DNA of 64,000 nt from Streptosporangium saharense (GTDB lineage: Bacteria > Actinomycetota > Actinomycetes > Streptosporangiales > Streptosporangiaceae): the NCBI RefSeq assembly GCF_014203715.1, contig NZ_JACHJP010000002.1, forward strand, positions 1,488,001 through 1,552,000, in the 5' to 3' direction. Below the pieces are notes generated by a model. It did not search any database. It was not told where the DNA came from and saw only the letters and a list, made by a program, of their open reading frames with translations. This document shows positions 55,310-63,946 of the stretch, piece after piece; the first letter of the stretch is position 1; every line of letters starts with the position of its first letter. The position numbers and the translations under genes are program-made.

Positions 55310-55379
55310 GCCCGCGGGCCGTACCGCCGCGCTCCGTGAACTATGTTTGGCGGGAGCGAACAAGGCGGAGGAGGAGCCG

Positions 55380-56000
55380 GTGGTCGTGCCGGAGCACCAG
55401 GACGGCGCAAGGCCGGGGGTCCACGGCGACGTCGGCGCCAGGATGCGGCGCTTCCGCAAGGAACGCGGCCTGACGCTGCGCGGGCTCGCCGCCGCCTCGG
55501 GGCTCTCGATCGGATTCCTGTCCCAGGTCGAGCGGGGCATCTCCGCCATCGGCCTGACCGCGCTGAACGGCGTCGCGGCGGCCCTCGGCCGGAGTGTCGC
55601 GGACTTCTTCGGCGACGAGCCCGGTCAGGAGGCGCCCGCCGTACCCGCTGTGCCGCAGCCGGGTCACTTCACGCTGACCCGCGCCGAGGCGGGGGCGACC
55701 GAGTACATCTCGGGGCAGCAGACCTACCGGATGCTCTCCGCCCGTGGCCCCGGTCTCGTCCTCGAACCGCTGCTGGTGCGCATCGCCCCCGGCGGGCGGC
55801 GTGAGGACGCCTACGGCCACGCGGGCGAGGAGTTCGCCTTCGTGCTCGAAGGGGAGCTGATCTACGAGGTGGACGGCGTCGAGCACCGCCTGCGCCCCGG
55901 GGACAGCGTGCACCTGAGGTCCACGGTGCCGCACAGCATGTACAACGACACCGACCGGGTCACGACCGTGGTCTCGGTGGTCACGCCCCGGCTCTTCTAA
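55380..56000 (+). CDS. XRE-family regulator with cupin domain
   Basis: 206 residues. The GTG at 55380 is preferred because GGAGGAGGAG lies 5-12 bases upstream; a TTG at 55347 lengthens the frame. HTH at ~18-70 (ARMRRFRKERGLTLRGLAAA ... GFLSQVERGISAIGL). The cupin_2 sensor domain is at ~125-200 (GHAGEEFAFVLEGELIYEVDGVEH ... STVPHSMYN). Likely senses a small carboxylic or amino compound. Ends 4 bp from the convergent dioxygenase gene. Confidence 0.92.
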   Translation: MVVPEHQDGARPGVHGDVGARMRRFRKERGLTLRGLAAASGLSIGFLSQVERGISAIGLTALNGVAAALGRSVADFFGDEPGQEAPAVPAVPQPGHFTLTRAEAGATEYISGQQTYRMLSARGPGLVLEPLLVRIAPGGRREDAYGHAGEEFAFVLEGELIYEVDGVEHRLRPGDSVHLRSTVPHSMYNDTDRVTTVVSVVTPRLF

Positions 56001-56004
56001 GCCT

Positions 56005-56892
56005 CTACATCGCCGTCCTGGCCGACCACAGCTCGGGGAAGACCTCGCGGCGCAGGCTGCGCTCCAGCCAGGTCAGCCCGCTCGAACCGCCCGAACCGGG
56101 CTTGGCGCCCATGGACCTGCGCACCGCCATGAGGTGGCGGTAGCGCCAGTCGGAGAAGCGCTCGGACAGGTCGGTCAGGGCCTCGCCGAGGGTCCACAGC
56201 TCGTCGCCGGGTCCCTGGTCGGCGTAGATCGCGACCCAGGCCGCCTCGACCAGCGGGCTCGGGACATACTCGGCGGTGAGGTCCTGCCGTACCGGAATGT
56301 CGAAGCCCCGCCTGCCCAGCAGGGCGAGCGTGCTGTCGTAGAGGCTCGGGGCGCTCAGGGCGTCGAGCAGTTCCCGGTGGACCCTGGGGTCGCGCCGGTG
56401 CGGGCGGATCAGCGCCTCCGACTTGTTGCCCAGCAGGAACTCCAGGTGCCGGTACATCGACGACTGGAACCCCGAGGCCTCCCCCAGTTCGTCACGGAAG
56501 GAGTTGAACTGGGCGGGCGTCATCCAGCCGAGCGCCGTCCAGGCCGCGTTGAGCGCCTCGAAGTGGCGCACGCTCCTGCCGATCACCGTGGTCGCCCCGG
56601 TCACGTCGTCCTCGTCGAGCAGCCGCCTGGCGAGCGTCCACTCCGAGCGCAGCAGGCCGAAGTAGAGCTCCATGACCTGGGTGGTCACCAGGAACGCCAG
56701 CTCCTCGGGGGCGTCGGTGACCGTCCGCTGCAGGTCGTGCAGGACCTCGGTGCCGACGTACTCGTCGTAGGGGGTCCGGGCCGCGAACTCCAGCGTCGGC
56801 GCGCCCGCGTTGGCCGCCGCGCGGGCGGCGCGCCCGTGCCCGTCGACCACCCCGACCCGGCCCGCCGAGCCCCTGGTGCGCCTCGTCGTCAT
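56005..56892 (-). CDS. Tryptophan 2,3-dioxygenase family protein
   Basis: 295 residues from ATG 56892 (AAGGAGG upstream). Characteristic motifs: YDEYVGTEVLHDLQ, QVMELYFGLLRSEW and SGFQSSMYRHLEFLLGNK. The last of these and YRHLMAVRRSMGAKPGSGGS supply the haem-pocket and substrate residues. Opens the indole ring of L-tryptophan or a relative to an N-formyl product. No kynureninase gene follows; the nearby amidohydrolase could act as deformylase. Confidence 0.9.
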   Translation of the reverse strand: MTTRRTRGSAGRVGVVDGHGRAARAAANAGAPTLEFAARTPYDEYVGTEVLHDLQRTVTDAPEELAFLVTTQVMELYFGLLRSEWTLARRLLDEDDVTGATTVIGRSVRHFEALNAAWTALGWMTPAQFNSFRDELGEASGFQSSMYRHLEFLLGNKSEALIRPHRRDPRVHRELLDALSAPSLYDSTLALLGRRGFDIPVRQDLTAEYVPSPLVEAAWVAIYADQGPGDELWTLGEALTDLSERFSDWRYRHLMAVRRSMGAKPGSGGSSGLTWLERSLRREVFPELWSARTAM

Positions 56893-56904
56893 GTCGCCTC
56901 CTTC

Positions 56905-56949
56905 GTTCAGCTCTATGTTCACGCCTGCTGAACGTTCCTGAAATCAGGA
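56905..56949. promoter_or_regulatory. Inverted repeats upstream of the dioxygenase gene
   Basis: GTTCAG (56905-56910) pairs with CTGAAC (56928-56933), and TCCTGA-AA-TCAGGA (56936-56949) is a separate perfect dyad. Candidate operators for the XRE-cupin regulator. Confidence 0.45.
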
Positions 56950-57031
56950 CTGTGAGGTGATTGGCGGCTTTCGCCTTATGCGCCGAAGGTTATCCGCGGA
57001 TCGAGTTTCGGCGTGACGGATCGTGACCCCC

Positions 57032-58060
57032 TCATGCCCCATCGGCCGCGGCGCCCGGGGAGCGGTCGAGCAGCGGGAGTACGGCGGTGCCGAGCAGTTC
57101 GACGCCGCCGTCGTCGGTGAGGCCGTGCGGGGTGCCGAACTCCACGCGCCGCACCCCGGCGTCGATGAGCGCCTGCGCCTGCGCGGCGACGTGTTCTGGG
57201 TCGCCGGAGAAGGCGAACAGGTCGAGCAGGTCGCCGGGGATCAGCCGTCCCGCCTCCTCGTGCCGTCCCGCGTCCACCAGCTCCTTGACCCCGGCCAGCA
57301 GGTCGGCGGGGACGTGCGCGGTCGGGTCGAGGTCGGCGACGACCGCGAGATACATGGCGACCTCGGTGCGGGCCCTGGCCCTGGCTGCGGCGCCGTCCCG
57401 GTCCACGACGGTCACCGCGCCGAACACCAGCCCCACCTCCCCCGGGTCACGGCCCACCTCGGCGGCGCCACGGGCGACCCGCTCCCGGATCACCGGGACC
57501 ATCGCCGGGTTGGCGCTGCCGCCGACCTTCAGCTCGTCGGCGATCCGCCCGGCCAGGGCCGCCCCCTTCGGCCCCCACGCGCCAAGCAACAGCGGCGGCC
57601 GGGGCCGGTGCACGGCGTAGCGCAGTGCGGTTCCCGGGGCCAGGCGGAACATCTCCCCCTCGAACCCGTCCCGGTCGCCCGCGAGCAGCAGGTGGATCAC
57701 CTTCACCGCCTCCGCGAGCGCGGTCAGCGGCCTGGGCTGGGCGATGCCGACCGCGCCGAGCCAGGTGCCCCTGGCCAGCCCCAGGTAGGCCCTGCCGTGC
57801 GAGGCCAGGTCGAGCGCCGCCACCTGCCCCGCGATCTCGTACGGCGCCGCCGAGTAGGGGTTGAGACAGGCCGGGCCGAGCCGTACGCGACGGGTGGCGG
57901 CGGCCATCTCCAGCAGCGGGAAGATCGGGGGCTGGTACATCAGGTCGCCGAACACGCTGAGCACGTCGAAGCCGTGCTCCTCGGCGCGGCGGGCGAGCCT
58001 GGCGTAGTCGCCCGCCCTCTTGTCGCTCTGCAGGCCGAGGCCGATCTCGGCGACGGTCAT
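57032..58060 (-). CDS. LLM-class (F420/flavin-dependent) oxidoreductase
   Basis: 342 residues. Luciferase-like TIM barrel with IGLGLQSDKRAGDYARLARR, FDVLSVFGDLMYQPPIFPLL, YLGLARGTWLGAVG and a GGSANPAMVPVIRERV segment. F420-dependent enzymes of this group oxidise or reduce small organic substrates. GAGGAG four bases before the ATG. Fourth gene of the amidohydrolase operon. Confidence 0.9.
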   Translation of the reverse strand: MTVAEIGLGLQSDKRAGDYARLARRAEEHGFDVLSVFGDLMYQPPIFPLLEMAAATRRVRLGPACLNPYSAAPYEIAGQVAALDLASHGRAYLGLARGTWLGAVGIAQPRPLTALAEAVKVIHLLLAGDRDGFEGEMFRLAPGTALRYAVHRPRPPLLLGAWGPKGAALAGRIADELKVGGSANPAMVPVIRERVARGAAEVGRDPGEVGLVFGAVTVVDRDGAAARARARTEVAMYLAVVADLDPTAHVPADLLAGVKELVDAGRHEEAGRLIPGDLLDLFAFSGDPEHVAAQAQALIDAGVRRVEFGTPHGLTDDGGVELLGTAVLPLLDRSPGAAADGA

Positions 58061-58075
58061 CGGGGCTCCTCAAAC

Positions 58076-58405
58076 TCAGGTCAGGTCGGCGGAGTTCATC
58101 CGGCGGCGGCGGGTGCGCTCGACCCGCATCACCAGCCGCTCCTCGGGGTCGGGGCAGGCGAACAGGGAGTCCTGGGCCAGCCAGTCACCCGAGGCCAGGT
58201 CACGCTGCTTGGCCGCGAGGAAGGGCAGCACCGAGGCCAGCGCGTACACGCAGAAGTGCCTGCCGTCGGGCAGCCGCAGGTGCGCGCTGTTCTCCAGCGT
58301 GAAGCAGTCGCCGACCTCCATCCCGCAGACGGACCTGCCCTCGATGCGGTCGACCACGACCCTCAGGTCGTACAGCTCCATGTCGCCGTCTTCCACGGGT
58401 TCCAC
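58076..58405 (-). CDS. TIGR04076 family protein
   Basis: 109 residues from GTG 58405 with GGAGG seven bases upstream. Family signature: CGMEVGDCFTLEN, FCVYALASVLPFLAA and CPDPEERLVMRVER with three conserved Cys. A small protein of unknown function, often next to LLM or radical-SAM enzymes. Fits the operon by 12-15 bp spacing on both sides. Confidence 0.82.
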   Translation of the reverse strand: MEPVEDGDMELYDLRVVVDRIEGRSVCGMEVGDCFTLENSAHLRLPDGRHFCVYALASVLPFLAAKQRDLASGDWLAQDSLFACPDPEERLVMRVERTRRRRMNSADLT

Positions 58406-58417
58406 GGGGGCGCCTCC

Positions 58418-58810
58418 TCAGGGGCCGAGCAGCTCGGAGTGGTGGTGGACGATGAGCCAGCCGTCGCCGGTACGGCGCAGCACGTCGGTCACCCTGCTGT
58501 GCTCGGCGGGGGCGCCCGGGGGCTCGGCGACGAGCACGTAGCGGGCGACGCCGGTGTCCCCCCACACGTCGATCCGCCTGTCCCGCGCGCTCAGCCCGTC
58601 GAGGACGGGCCTGGCGCCGGAACTGTCGCGCTCCTCACGATAGGCGTCCAGTTCGGCGCGGGTGCGCAGCGGCCCGGGCAGGTGGGTCTCCCAGACCGTG
58701 ACCTCGGCGTGCAGGTGGGCGTCGAAGCGTGCCCGGTCCCCGCTGAGGAACGCGTCGTACATGTCGTCGATGCCCGCCGAGATCGCCTCGGCGTCGGTGG
58801 TCTCAGACAT
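58418..58810 (-). CDS. SnoaL/NTF2-like protein
   Basis: 130 residues. NTF2 fold: SAGIDDMYDAFLSGDRARFD, HAEVTVWETHLPGPLRTRAE and a C-terminal WLIVHHHSELLGP. Such proteins act as small cyclases, isomerases or steroid-type hydrolases. Overlaps the amidohydrolase stop by 8 bp. Confidence 0.87.
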   Translation of the reverse strand: MSETTDAEAISAGIDDMYDAFLSGDRARFDAHLHAEVTVWETHLPGPLRTRAELDAYREERDSSGARPVLDGLSARDRRIDVWGDTGVARYVLVAEPPGAPAEHSRVTDVLRRTGDGWLIVHHHSELLGP

Positions 58811-60041
58811 GGCTCACCTCTCCGGCCCGGTCGTCGCGGACGACCCGGCCTCCCTTCATCACCCAGCGGACCGCGCGGAAGGCCGACGCCGACTCCAGCG
58901 GGTCGGCGTCCATGGCGACGAGGTCGGCGTAGCGGCCCGCCTCGACGGTGCCGATGTCCTGGTCGGCGCCGAGCCAGCGGGCGGGGCCGAGCGTGCCCGC
59001 GTACAGCGCGCGGACCGGACCGAGACCGCCCTCCGCCATGTGTTCCAGCTCCCGAACCGTGGCGTTCGTCCCCTCGAACTCCCAGAACGGCGGCATGTCG
59101 CTGCCCAGCAGCACCTCCACGCCCGCCGCCAGGGCCATGGCGTAGCTCTCCAGGTGCCGGGGACCGGCCCCCAGGGAGCGGCACTGCATCCACTCGGGCA
59201 CGCCGAGCTCGTCGAAGAACTCCTTGCACCGGGTGACGATGAGCGTCGGCACCAGGGCGGTGCCGCGCGCGGCCATCGCCGCCGCGACCTCGGGGGTGAG
59301 CTGGTAGCCGTGCTCGACGCAGTCGAGGCCGAGTTCGACGGCCTCGGCGATCACCGGGGCGGGACCCGCGTGCGCGGTGACCTTGCGCCCCCAGGCGTGC
59401 GCGGTGGCCAGCACCGCGGCCATCTCGTCGGAGAACAGCTGCGGGGTTTCGATGCGCTCGTGCTCCCCGGCGATGCCCCCGGAGATCATCACCTTGATGA
59501 GGTCGGCGCCCGCCCTGAGCTGGGTGCGGACCCCGCGTCTGAACCCGTCGGCGCCGTCGCACTCCAGGGTGTCGGACCCCTCGTGGCCGTGGCCTCCGGT
59601 GCAGACCAGCGCCTGCCCGGCGGTGAAAACGCGCGGTCCCGTCGCGGTGCCCGCCTCGATGGCCCGGCGCAGGGCGAAGTCCGCGTGGTCCTTCTCCGCG
59701 ACGCACCGCACGGTGGTGACGCCGCAGCGCAGGGTGCGCCGGGCGCCGTCGGCCATGTGGAGGGCCAGTTCGTGGGGGTTGAGCCCCTTGACGCCCTCCC
59801 CGGCGCTGCCCGGCAGCGACAGCGAGAAGTGGGTGTGCATGTTGACCAGGCCCGGGGTGAGGTGGGCGCCGTCCAGGTCGATCGTCCTCGCCCCCTCCGC
59901 CTGGGGCAGGACCTTTTCGCGGGGGCCGACGAGCGCGACGCGCTCCCCCCTGACCAGCACGGCGGCGTCGGCGAGCGGCTCCACGCCGTCGGCGGCCCTG
60001 CCGTCGGTCACGGTGCAGTTGACGATGACGAGGTCGCCCAT
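58803..60041 (-). CDS. Metal-dependent amidohydrolase (imidazolonepropionase-like)
   Basis: 412 residues, AAGGA upstream. Metal ligands in NMHTHFSLSLPG (HxH ~69-71), the Lys in LIKVMISGGI, His residues in KVTAHAGP and DCVEHGYQL, and Asp in LGSDMPP. Predicted cyclic-amidase or deformylase type hydrolase. First gene of the minus-strand operon ending with the LLM enzyme. Confidence 0.92.
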   Translation of the reverse strand: MGDLVIVNCTVTDGRAADGVEPLADAAVLVRGERVALVGPREKVLPQAEGARTIDLDGAHLTPGLVNMHTHFSLSLPGSAGEGVKGLNPHELALHMADGARRTLRCGVTTVRCVAEKDHADFALRRAIEAGTATGPRVFTAGQALVCTGGHGHEGSDTLECDGADGFRRGVRTQLRAGADLIKVMISGGIAGEHERIETPQLFSDEMAAVLATAHAWGRKVTAHAGPAPVIAEAVELGLDCVEHGYQLTPEVAAAMAARGTALVPTLIVTRCKEFFDELGVPEWMQCRSLGAGPRHLESYAMALAAGVEVLLGSDMPPFWEFEGTNATVRELEHMAEGGLGPVRALYAGTLGPARWLGADQDIGTVEAGRYADLVAMDADPLESASAFRAVRWVMKGGRVVRDDRAGEVSHV

Positions 60042-60278
60042 CGGCCGTCCTTTCCCTGACCTTCCTGGTCGCGGGGGACGGTCACCTCCGCCGCGGTCCG
60101 TCCGTTCTATCAGGCAAAAGTTTCATGAACAAGGGATGGGTCGTCGTTCACGGGTAAAGCCGCTCCAGCCAGTGGGATGTTCACCGGGTTTCACACCGGC
60201 GTTACCGGGTCGATGCTTGACGCCGCGTGGAGCGGGCAGGCGGCATACACCGGTATTCATGAGCGGAGGGGGTTGACC

Positions 60279-61607
60279 ATGACCAAGCGGCAGCGGGTCG
60301 TCGTCGTGGGAGGGGGGTTCGCGGGCTTCACCGCGGCGCGCACCCTCTCCAAGCTGGCGCGGGGCGCGATCGAGATCGTCCTGATCAACCCGACCGACTA
60401 CTTCCTCTACCTCCCGCTGCTGCCCGAGGTGGCGGCCGGGATCCTCGACCCCCGCAAGGTCGCGATCCCGCTGGCGGGCATCTGCCCCGGGGTACGGCAC
60501 CTGCTCGCCTCTGTCGACTCGGTCGACGTGGCCAACCGCCGGGTGCGCTGCACCGACGCCGAGGGCCAGAGCCGTGAGCTTGGCTACGACCGCCTGGTGC
60601 TCTCGGTCGGCAGCGTCAACAAGCTGCTGCCCGTCCCCGGGGTGGCCGAGCACGCGCACGGCTTCCGCAGCATCGCCGAGGCCCTCTACCTGCGCGACCA
60701 CCTCATCCGGCAGATCGAGCTGGCCGACGCCTCCGACGACCCCGCCGAGCGCAGGGCGCGCTGCACGTTCGTCGTCGTCGGCGCCGGATACACCGGGACC
60801 GAGGTCGCGGCGCAGGGCCAGTTGCTGACCCTGGACACCCGGCGGCACCGGTCCGGCCTGCACGACCAGCAGATCCGCTGGATCCTGGCCGACCACGCGC
60901 CGCGCATCCTGCCCGAGCTGGACGAGCGGCTCTCCGACGTCGCCCACCGCACCCTGGCCGGTCGCGGGATGGAGATCCGCACCGGCACCAGCGTGGCCGA
61001 GGCGACCTCGGAGGGGGTCAGGCTCTCCGACGGGGAGTTCGTGCCGACCCGCTCACTGATCTGGTGTGTCGGCGTACGGCCCGACCCGCTGGTGGAGTCG
61101 CTCGGGCTGCCGACGGAGCGGGGCAGGCTGCTGGTCGACGAGTATCTCGGCGTGCCGGGCCATCCGGAGATCTTCGCCTGCGGGGACGCGGCGGCCGTAC
61201 CCGACCTGACCAGGCCCGGAGAGTACACCACGATGACCGCCCAGCACGCCGTACGGCAGGGCAGGCGGGCGGCGCTCAACCTGGCTGCCTCCTACGGCAG
61301 GGCGGAGCGGGAGCCGTACCGGCACCATGATCTGGGGTTCGTGGTCGATCTCGGCGGGGTGAAGGCGGCGGCCGACCCGCTGGGGGTGCCGCTTTCCGGG
61401 CTGCCCGCAAAGGTGGTAACCCGGGGTTACCACCTGCTGGCCATCCCGGGAGGCAGGGCGCGCATCGCGGGCAACTGGCTGCTGGACGCGCTGCTGCCGC
61501 GCCAGACGGTCCAGCTCGACCTGGTGCGCGGGCAGGAGGTGCCGCTCGACTCCTCCTCGCCGTATCCCGTCCTGCCCGGGGAGCGATCGAAGGAGCACGC
61601 GGGCTAG
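60279..61607 (+). CDS. Type II NADH dehydrogenase-like FAD oxidoreductase
   Basis: 442 residues from ATG 60279 with GGAGGGGG upstream. FAD-binding VVVGGGFAGFTAARTL (~8-22), NADH-binding VVVGAGYTGTEVAA (~160) and the CGDAAAVPD region near 300. The C-terminal amphipathic part (GNWLLDALLPRQTVQLD) may attach to the membrane. Transfers electrons from NADH to quinone without proton pumping. Confidence 0.92.
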   Translation: MTKRQRVVVVGGGFAGFTAARTLSKLARGAIEIVLINPTDYFLYLPLLPEVAAGILDPRKVAIPLAGICPGVRHLLASVDSVDVANRRVRCTDAEGQSRELGYDRLVLSVGSVNKLLPVPGVAEHAHGFRSIAEALYLRDHLIRQIELADASDDPAERRARCTFVVVGAGYTGTEVAAQGQLLTLDTRRHRSGLHDQQIRWILADHAPRILPELDERLSDVAHRTLAGRGMEIRTGTSVAEATSEGVRLSDGEFVPTRSLIWCVGVRPDPLVESLGLPTERGRLLVDEYLGVPGHPEIFACGDAAAVPDLTRPGEYTTMTAQHAVRQGRRAALNLAASYGRAEREPYRHHDLGFVVDLGGVKAAADPLGVPLSGLPAKVVTRGYHLLAIPGGRARIAGNWLLDALLPRQTVQLDLVRGQEVPLDSSSPYPVLPGERSKEHAG

Positions 61608-61660
61608 GCGACTCCGCAGGGGGGTTCAGGGGCGGGCCGAAATTACCGTCGGCTCGGCCC

Positions 61661-61688
61661 TTGACTCATCTTCCCAGGCAAGTATCTT
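61661..61688 (+). promoter_or_regulatory. Promoter of the tandem secreted-protein genes
   Basis: TTGACT (61661-61666) and TATCTT (61683-61688) with 16-bp spacing; the start point would fall inside the adjacent palindrome. Confidence 0.6.
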
Positions 61689-61692
61689 CCTA

Positions 61693-61711
61693 TTTAGGAA
61701 ACTTTCCTAAA
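61693..61711. promoter_or_regulatory. Perfect 19-bp palindrome TTTAGGAAACTTTCCTAAA
   Basis: Nine-base arms around a central C, covering the predicted transcription start of the gene at 61771. A classical repressor operator in an otherwise AT-rich leader. Confidence 0.75.
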
Positions 61712-61770
61712 GGAAAGGCCCGGCCGGCGCTTCCACCACTCCAAGAACCCCCCCTCGGAGGAATGAAGAC

Positions 61771-62088
61771 GTGAAAGCCAGTAAGTGGGCAGCTGCCCTT
61801 TCCACAACCGCGTTGCTCACCACCGGAGTGCTGATGGGCACGGTCTCCGGCGCGAACGCGGCACCCGACAGCTGCACCACCTCCGTCTCCGGGTCCACCG
61901 GCGCGGCGACGGGATCGAGCTACTGCGCGAGCGGCACCGGGGAGCACCAGGTCTCCGTGGTGTTCCGGCACCTCAACCCGTGGATCCCCGGTCTCCAGCA
62001 GATCTCGGGGCCGTGGAAGCCCGCCGGGCAGACCTCCTCCGTCACGGTCGTCGGCACGATCGTCTCCGTCAGCGTCCTCAAGCGCTGA
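61771..62088 (+). CDS. Small secreted protein, copy 1
   Basis: 105 residues from GTG 61771 (GGAGG upstream). Signal peptide (WAAALSTTALLTTGVLMG ... ANA). A mature ~75-residue beta-rich domain follows with two Cys in PDSCTTSVSGS and SSYCASGTGEHQV, then VSVLKR end. Paralogue of the next gene. Possibly a surface or antimicrobial/lectin-like protein; unclassified. Confidence 0.8.
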   Translation: MKASKWAAALSTTALLTTGVLMGTVSGANAAPDSCTTSVSGSTGAATGSSYCASGTGEHQVSVVFRHLNPWIPGLQQISGPWKPAGQTSSVTVVGTIVSVSVLKR

Positions 62089-62140
62089 CCCTCCCGTTCC
62101 ACCGCCTCCGGGGCGTCACGCCACCCCCGGCAGAGCGGAC

Positions 62141-62160
62141 GCCGGAGGACACGCTCCGGC
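62141..62160. terminator. Hairpin between the tandem secreted genes
   Basis: GCCGGAG-GACACG-CTCCGGC perfect 7-bp stem, about 50 bp past the first stop. Could terminate or attenuate, lowering expression of copy 2. Confidence 0.45.
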
Positions 62161-62245
62161 CGCCACGCGGACGGCTCCGCCGTTCCCCGCGAGCCGTACC
62201 CCACGTGGCATCCCCCCACCTCTCCAGCCACCAGAGGAAACACAC

Positions 62246-62551
62246 GTGAAGACACGTCTTCGGGCTCTCGCCCTGTCCGCGACGACCCTGCTCACCGGCG
62301 CGCTCCTGGTCGGCGGGGCCGCGGGTGCCAACGCCGCCCCCGACAACTGCACGGTCTCGACCTCGGGGTCCTACGCCTCCAGCTACTGCGCCTCGGGCAG
62401 CGGGCAGCATCAGATCGCCATCACCGTCCTGCACGCCAACCCCTCCGTCGGCTACGTCTACAACACCGGGCCGTGGGTCTCCGCGGGAGCCACCTCGACG
62501 GCCTACATCCCGCCGGGGACGATCGTCTCCATCCGCACCAACAAGCGCTGA
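62246..62551 (+). CDS. Small secreted protein, copy 2
   Basis: 101 residues from GTG 62246 (AGAGGAAA upstream). Same layout as copy 1: signal peptide ending ANA, PDNCTVSTSG, SSYCASGSGQHQI, and a closing TNKR. About 40% similar to copy 1 by eye. No own promoter is obvious, so it is probably read from the upstream promoter. Confidence 0.8.
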   Translation: MKTRLRALALSATTLLTGALLVGGAAGANAAPDNCTVSTSGSYASSYCASGSGQHQIAITVLHANPSVGYVYNTGPWVSAGATSTAYIPPGTIVSIRTNKR

Positions 62552-62659
62552 TCCCCCGTCCGTACGGCTGACGCACCCCCCGGACCATCACGATCCCGCC
62601 AGCCGGGACACCACATAGAGAAAAGGAACGGCCACCCCGACCGGGTGGCCGTTCCCGTT

Positions 62660-63868
62660 CTAGTTCTGGCTCTGGGCGTCCTCGTCCGCGAGCCACAGGT
62701 CGGGGCCGAAGACCTCGTAGTGGACGTCACGCGGCGCGACCCCCGCGCGGATGAGCTGGGTGCGCGCCCTGCGCATGAAGGGCAGCGGCCCGCACAGGTA
62801 GGCGACCGCGCCGTCGGGCACCCTGACGCCGTCCAGGTCGATCAGTCCGGTCCTGGCTCCCTCGGGAGCCCCGTCCTCGTACCACAGGAAGCTCTGCGCG
62901 CGGGGCAGTGACCCGAGGTGCTCGGCCGTCTCCTCGCGCAGCGCGTGGTTGACCGGGGAGCGGTCGGCGTGCAGCAGCATGACGGGACGCTCGGAGCCGG
63001 TCGCGGCCAGGTGGCCCAGCATCGCGGTGATCGGGGTGCACCCGATGCCCGCCGAGGCGAGCACGAGCGGGCGGTCGCCGTCCTCCAGGGTCACCTCGCC
63101 GAACGGCGCCGAGAGGGTCAGCTCGTCACCGGCCCTGACCGTGTCGTGCAGCAGGTTGGACACCTCGCCCGCGGGGACACCTTCGCCGTGCACCCGCTTG
63201 ACGGTGATCCGCCGCAGGCCGTCCCGCCCACCGGACAGCGTGTACTGACGGAGCTGGTGAACACCGTCCGGCATCAGCACCCGGACGCTGACGTACTGCC
63301 CTGGCCGCGCCGGAGGGACCGGTTCTTCGCCGAGCGGCCGCAGCAGGAAGGAGGCCACCTCGGGTGTCTCCTCGCGGCGTTCGACGACGCTCCAGCGCCG
63401 CCAGGTGCTCTCCCCGTCCTCGGCCCCCGCCTCGGCGTACAGGCGGGCCTCCATGGCGATCAGCGCTCCGGCCATCAGCCAGTACACCTCGTCCCAGGCC
63501 TGTGCGACCTGCGGGGTCACGGCTTCTCCGAGCACGTCGGCGATCGCCCCGAAGAGGTATTTGTGCACGATGACGTACTGGTCCTGGGTCACTCCGACCG
63601 CGGCGTGCTTGTGCGCGATCCTGGCCAGCAGCCGGTCGGGACGCTCGTCGGGCCGGTCGAGCAGCGCGGTCGCGAACGCGGCGATGGACCCGGCCAGTGC
63701 CCTGCGCTGCTCACCGCTGGCCTGGTTGCCGCGGTTGAACAGGCCGTCGAGGAGCTCGGGGCGGTCGGCGAACATCGTGGCGTAGAACCGCGTGGTGATG
63801 GCGTCGAGCGAAGCTCCGATGACGGGGAGCGTGGCGCGGACGATCTCGGCGGACTCCGGGGAAAGCAC
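62660..63868 (-). CDS. hmp: Flavohemoglobin (nitric oxide dioxygenase)
   Basis: 402 residues from GTG 63868 with GGAGG four bases upstream. Globin domain (1-~135) with proximal His in LARIAHKHAAVGV and distal pocket Tyr/Gln region. The FAD domain has RQYTLSGG and the NAD domain has SAGIGCTPITAMLG and YLCGPLPFM. Converts NO to nitrate using O2 and NADH. The upstream AT-rich site and DosR-like boxes fit control by NO or hypoxia. Confidence 0.94.
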   Translation of the reverse strand: MLSPESAEIVRATLPVIGASLDAITTRFYATMFADRPELLDGLFNRGNQASGEQRRALAGSIAAFATALLDRPDERPDRLLARIAHKHAAVGVTQDQYVIVHKYLFGAIADVLGEAVTPQVAQAWDEVYWLMAGALIAMEARLYAEAGAEDGESTWRRWSVVERREETPEVASFLLRPLGEEPVPPARPGQYVSVRVLMPDGVHQLRQYTLSGGRDGLRRITVKRVHGEGVPAGEVSNLLHDTVRAGDELTLSAPFGEVTLEDGDRPLVLASAGIGCTPITAMLGHLAATGSERPVMLLHADRSPVNHALREETAEHLGSLPRAQSFLWYEDGAPEGARTGLIDLDGVRVPDGAVAYLCGPLPFMRRARTQLIRAGVAPRDVHYEVFGPDLWLADEDAQSQN

Positions 63869-63896
63869 GTGGCCTCCAGGGGAGGGACAGGGGTTA

Positions 63897-63921
63897 AATA
63901 TTCATCTGATATGCAAATTAA
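63897..63921. promoter_or_regulatory. AT-rich site upstream of hmp
   Basis: The 25-bp AT-rich block from AATATT at 63897 through ATGCAAATTAA at 63921 is the only such sequence nearby. The AATATTCATCT part recalls NsrR sites of Streptomyces hmp genes. Placed ~30 bp before the GTG start. Confidence 0.45.
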
Positions 63922-63946
63922 AGCCCGTGATCCAACCTGCCGCTGA

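Noticed and set aside
57023-59236. Long plus-strand frame opposite the LLM-amidohydrolase operon
   Set aside because: Antisense shadow with His/Arg/Gly-rich low-complexity translation.
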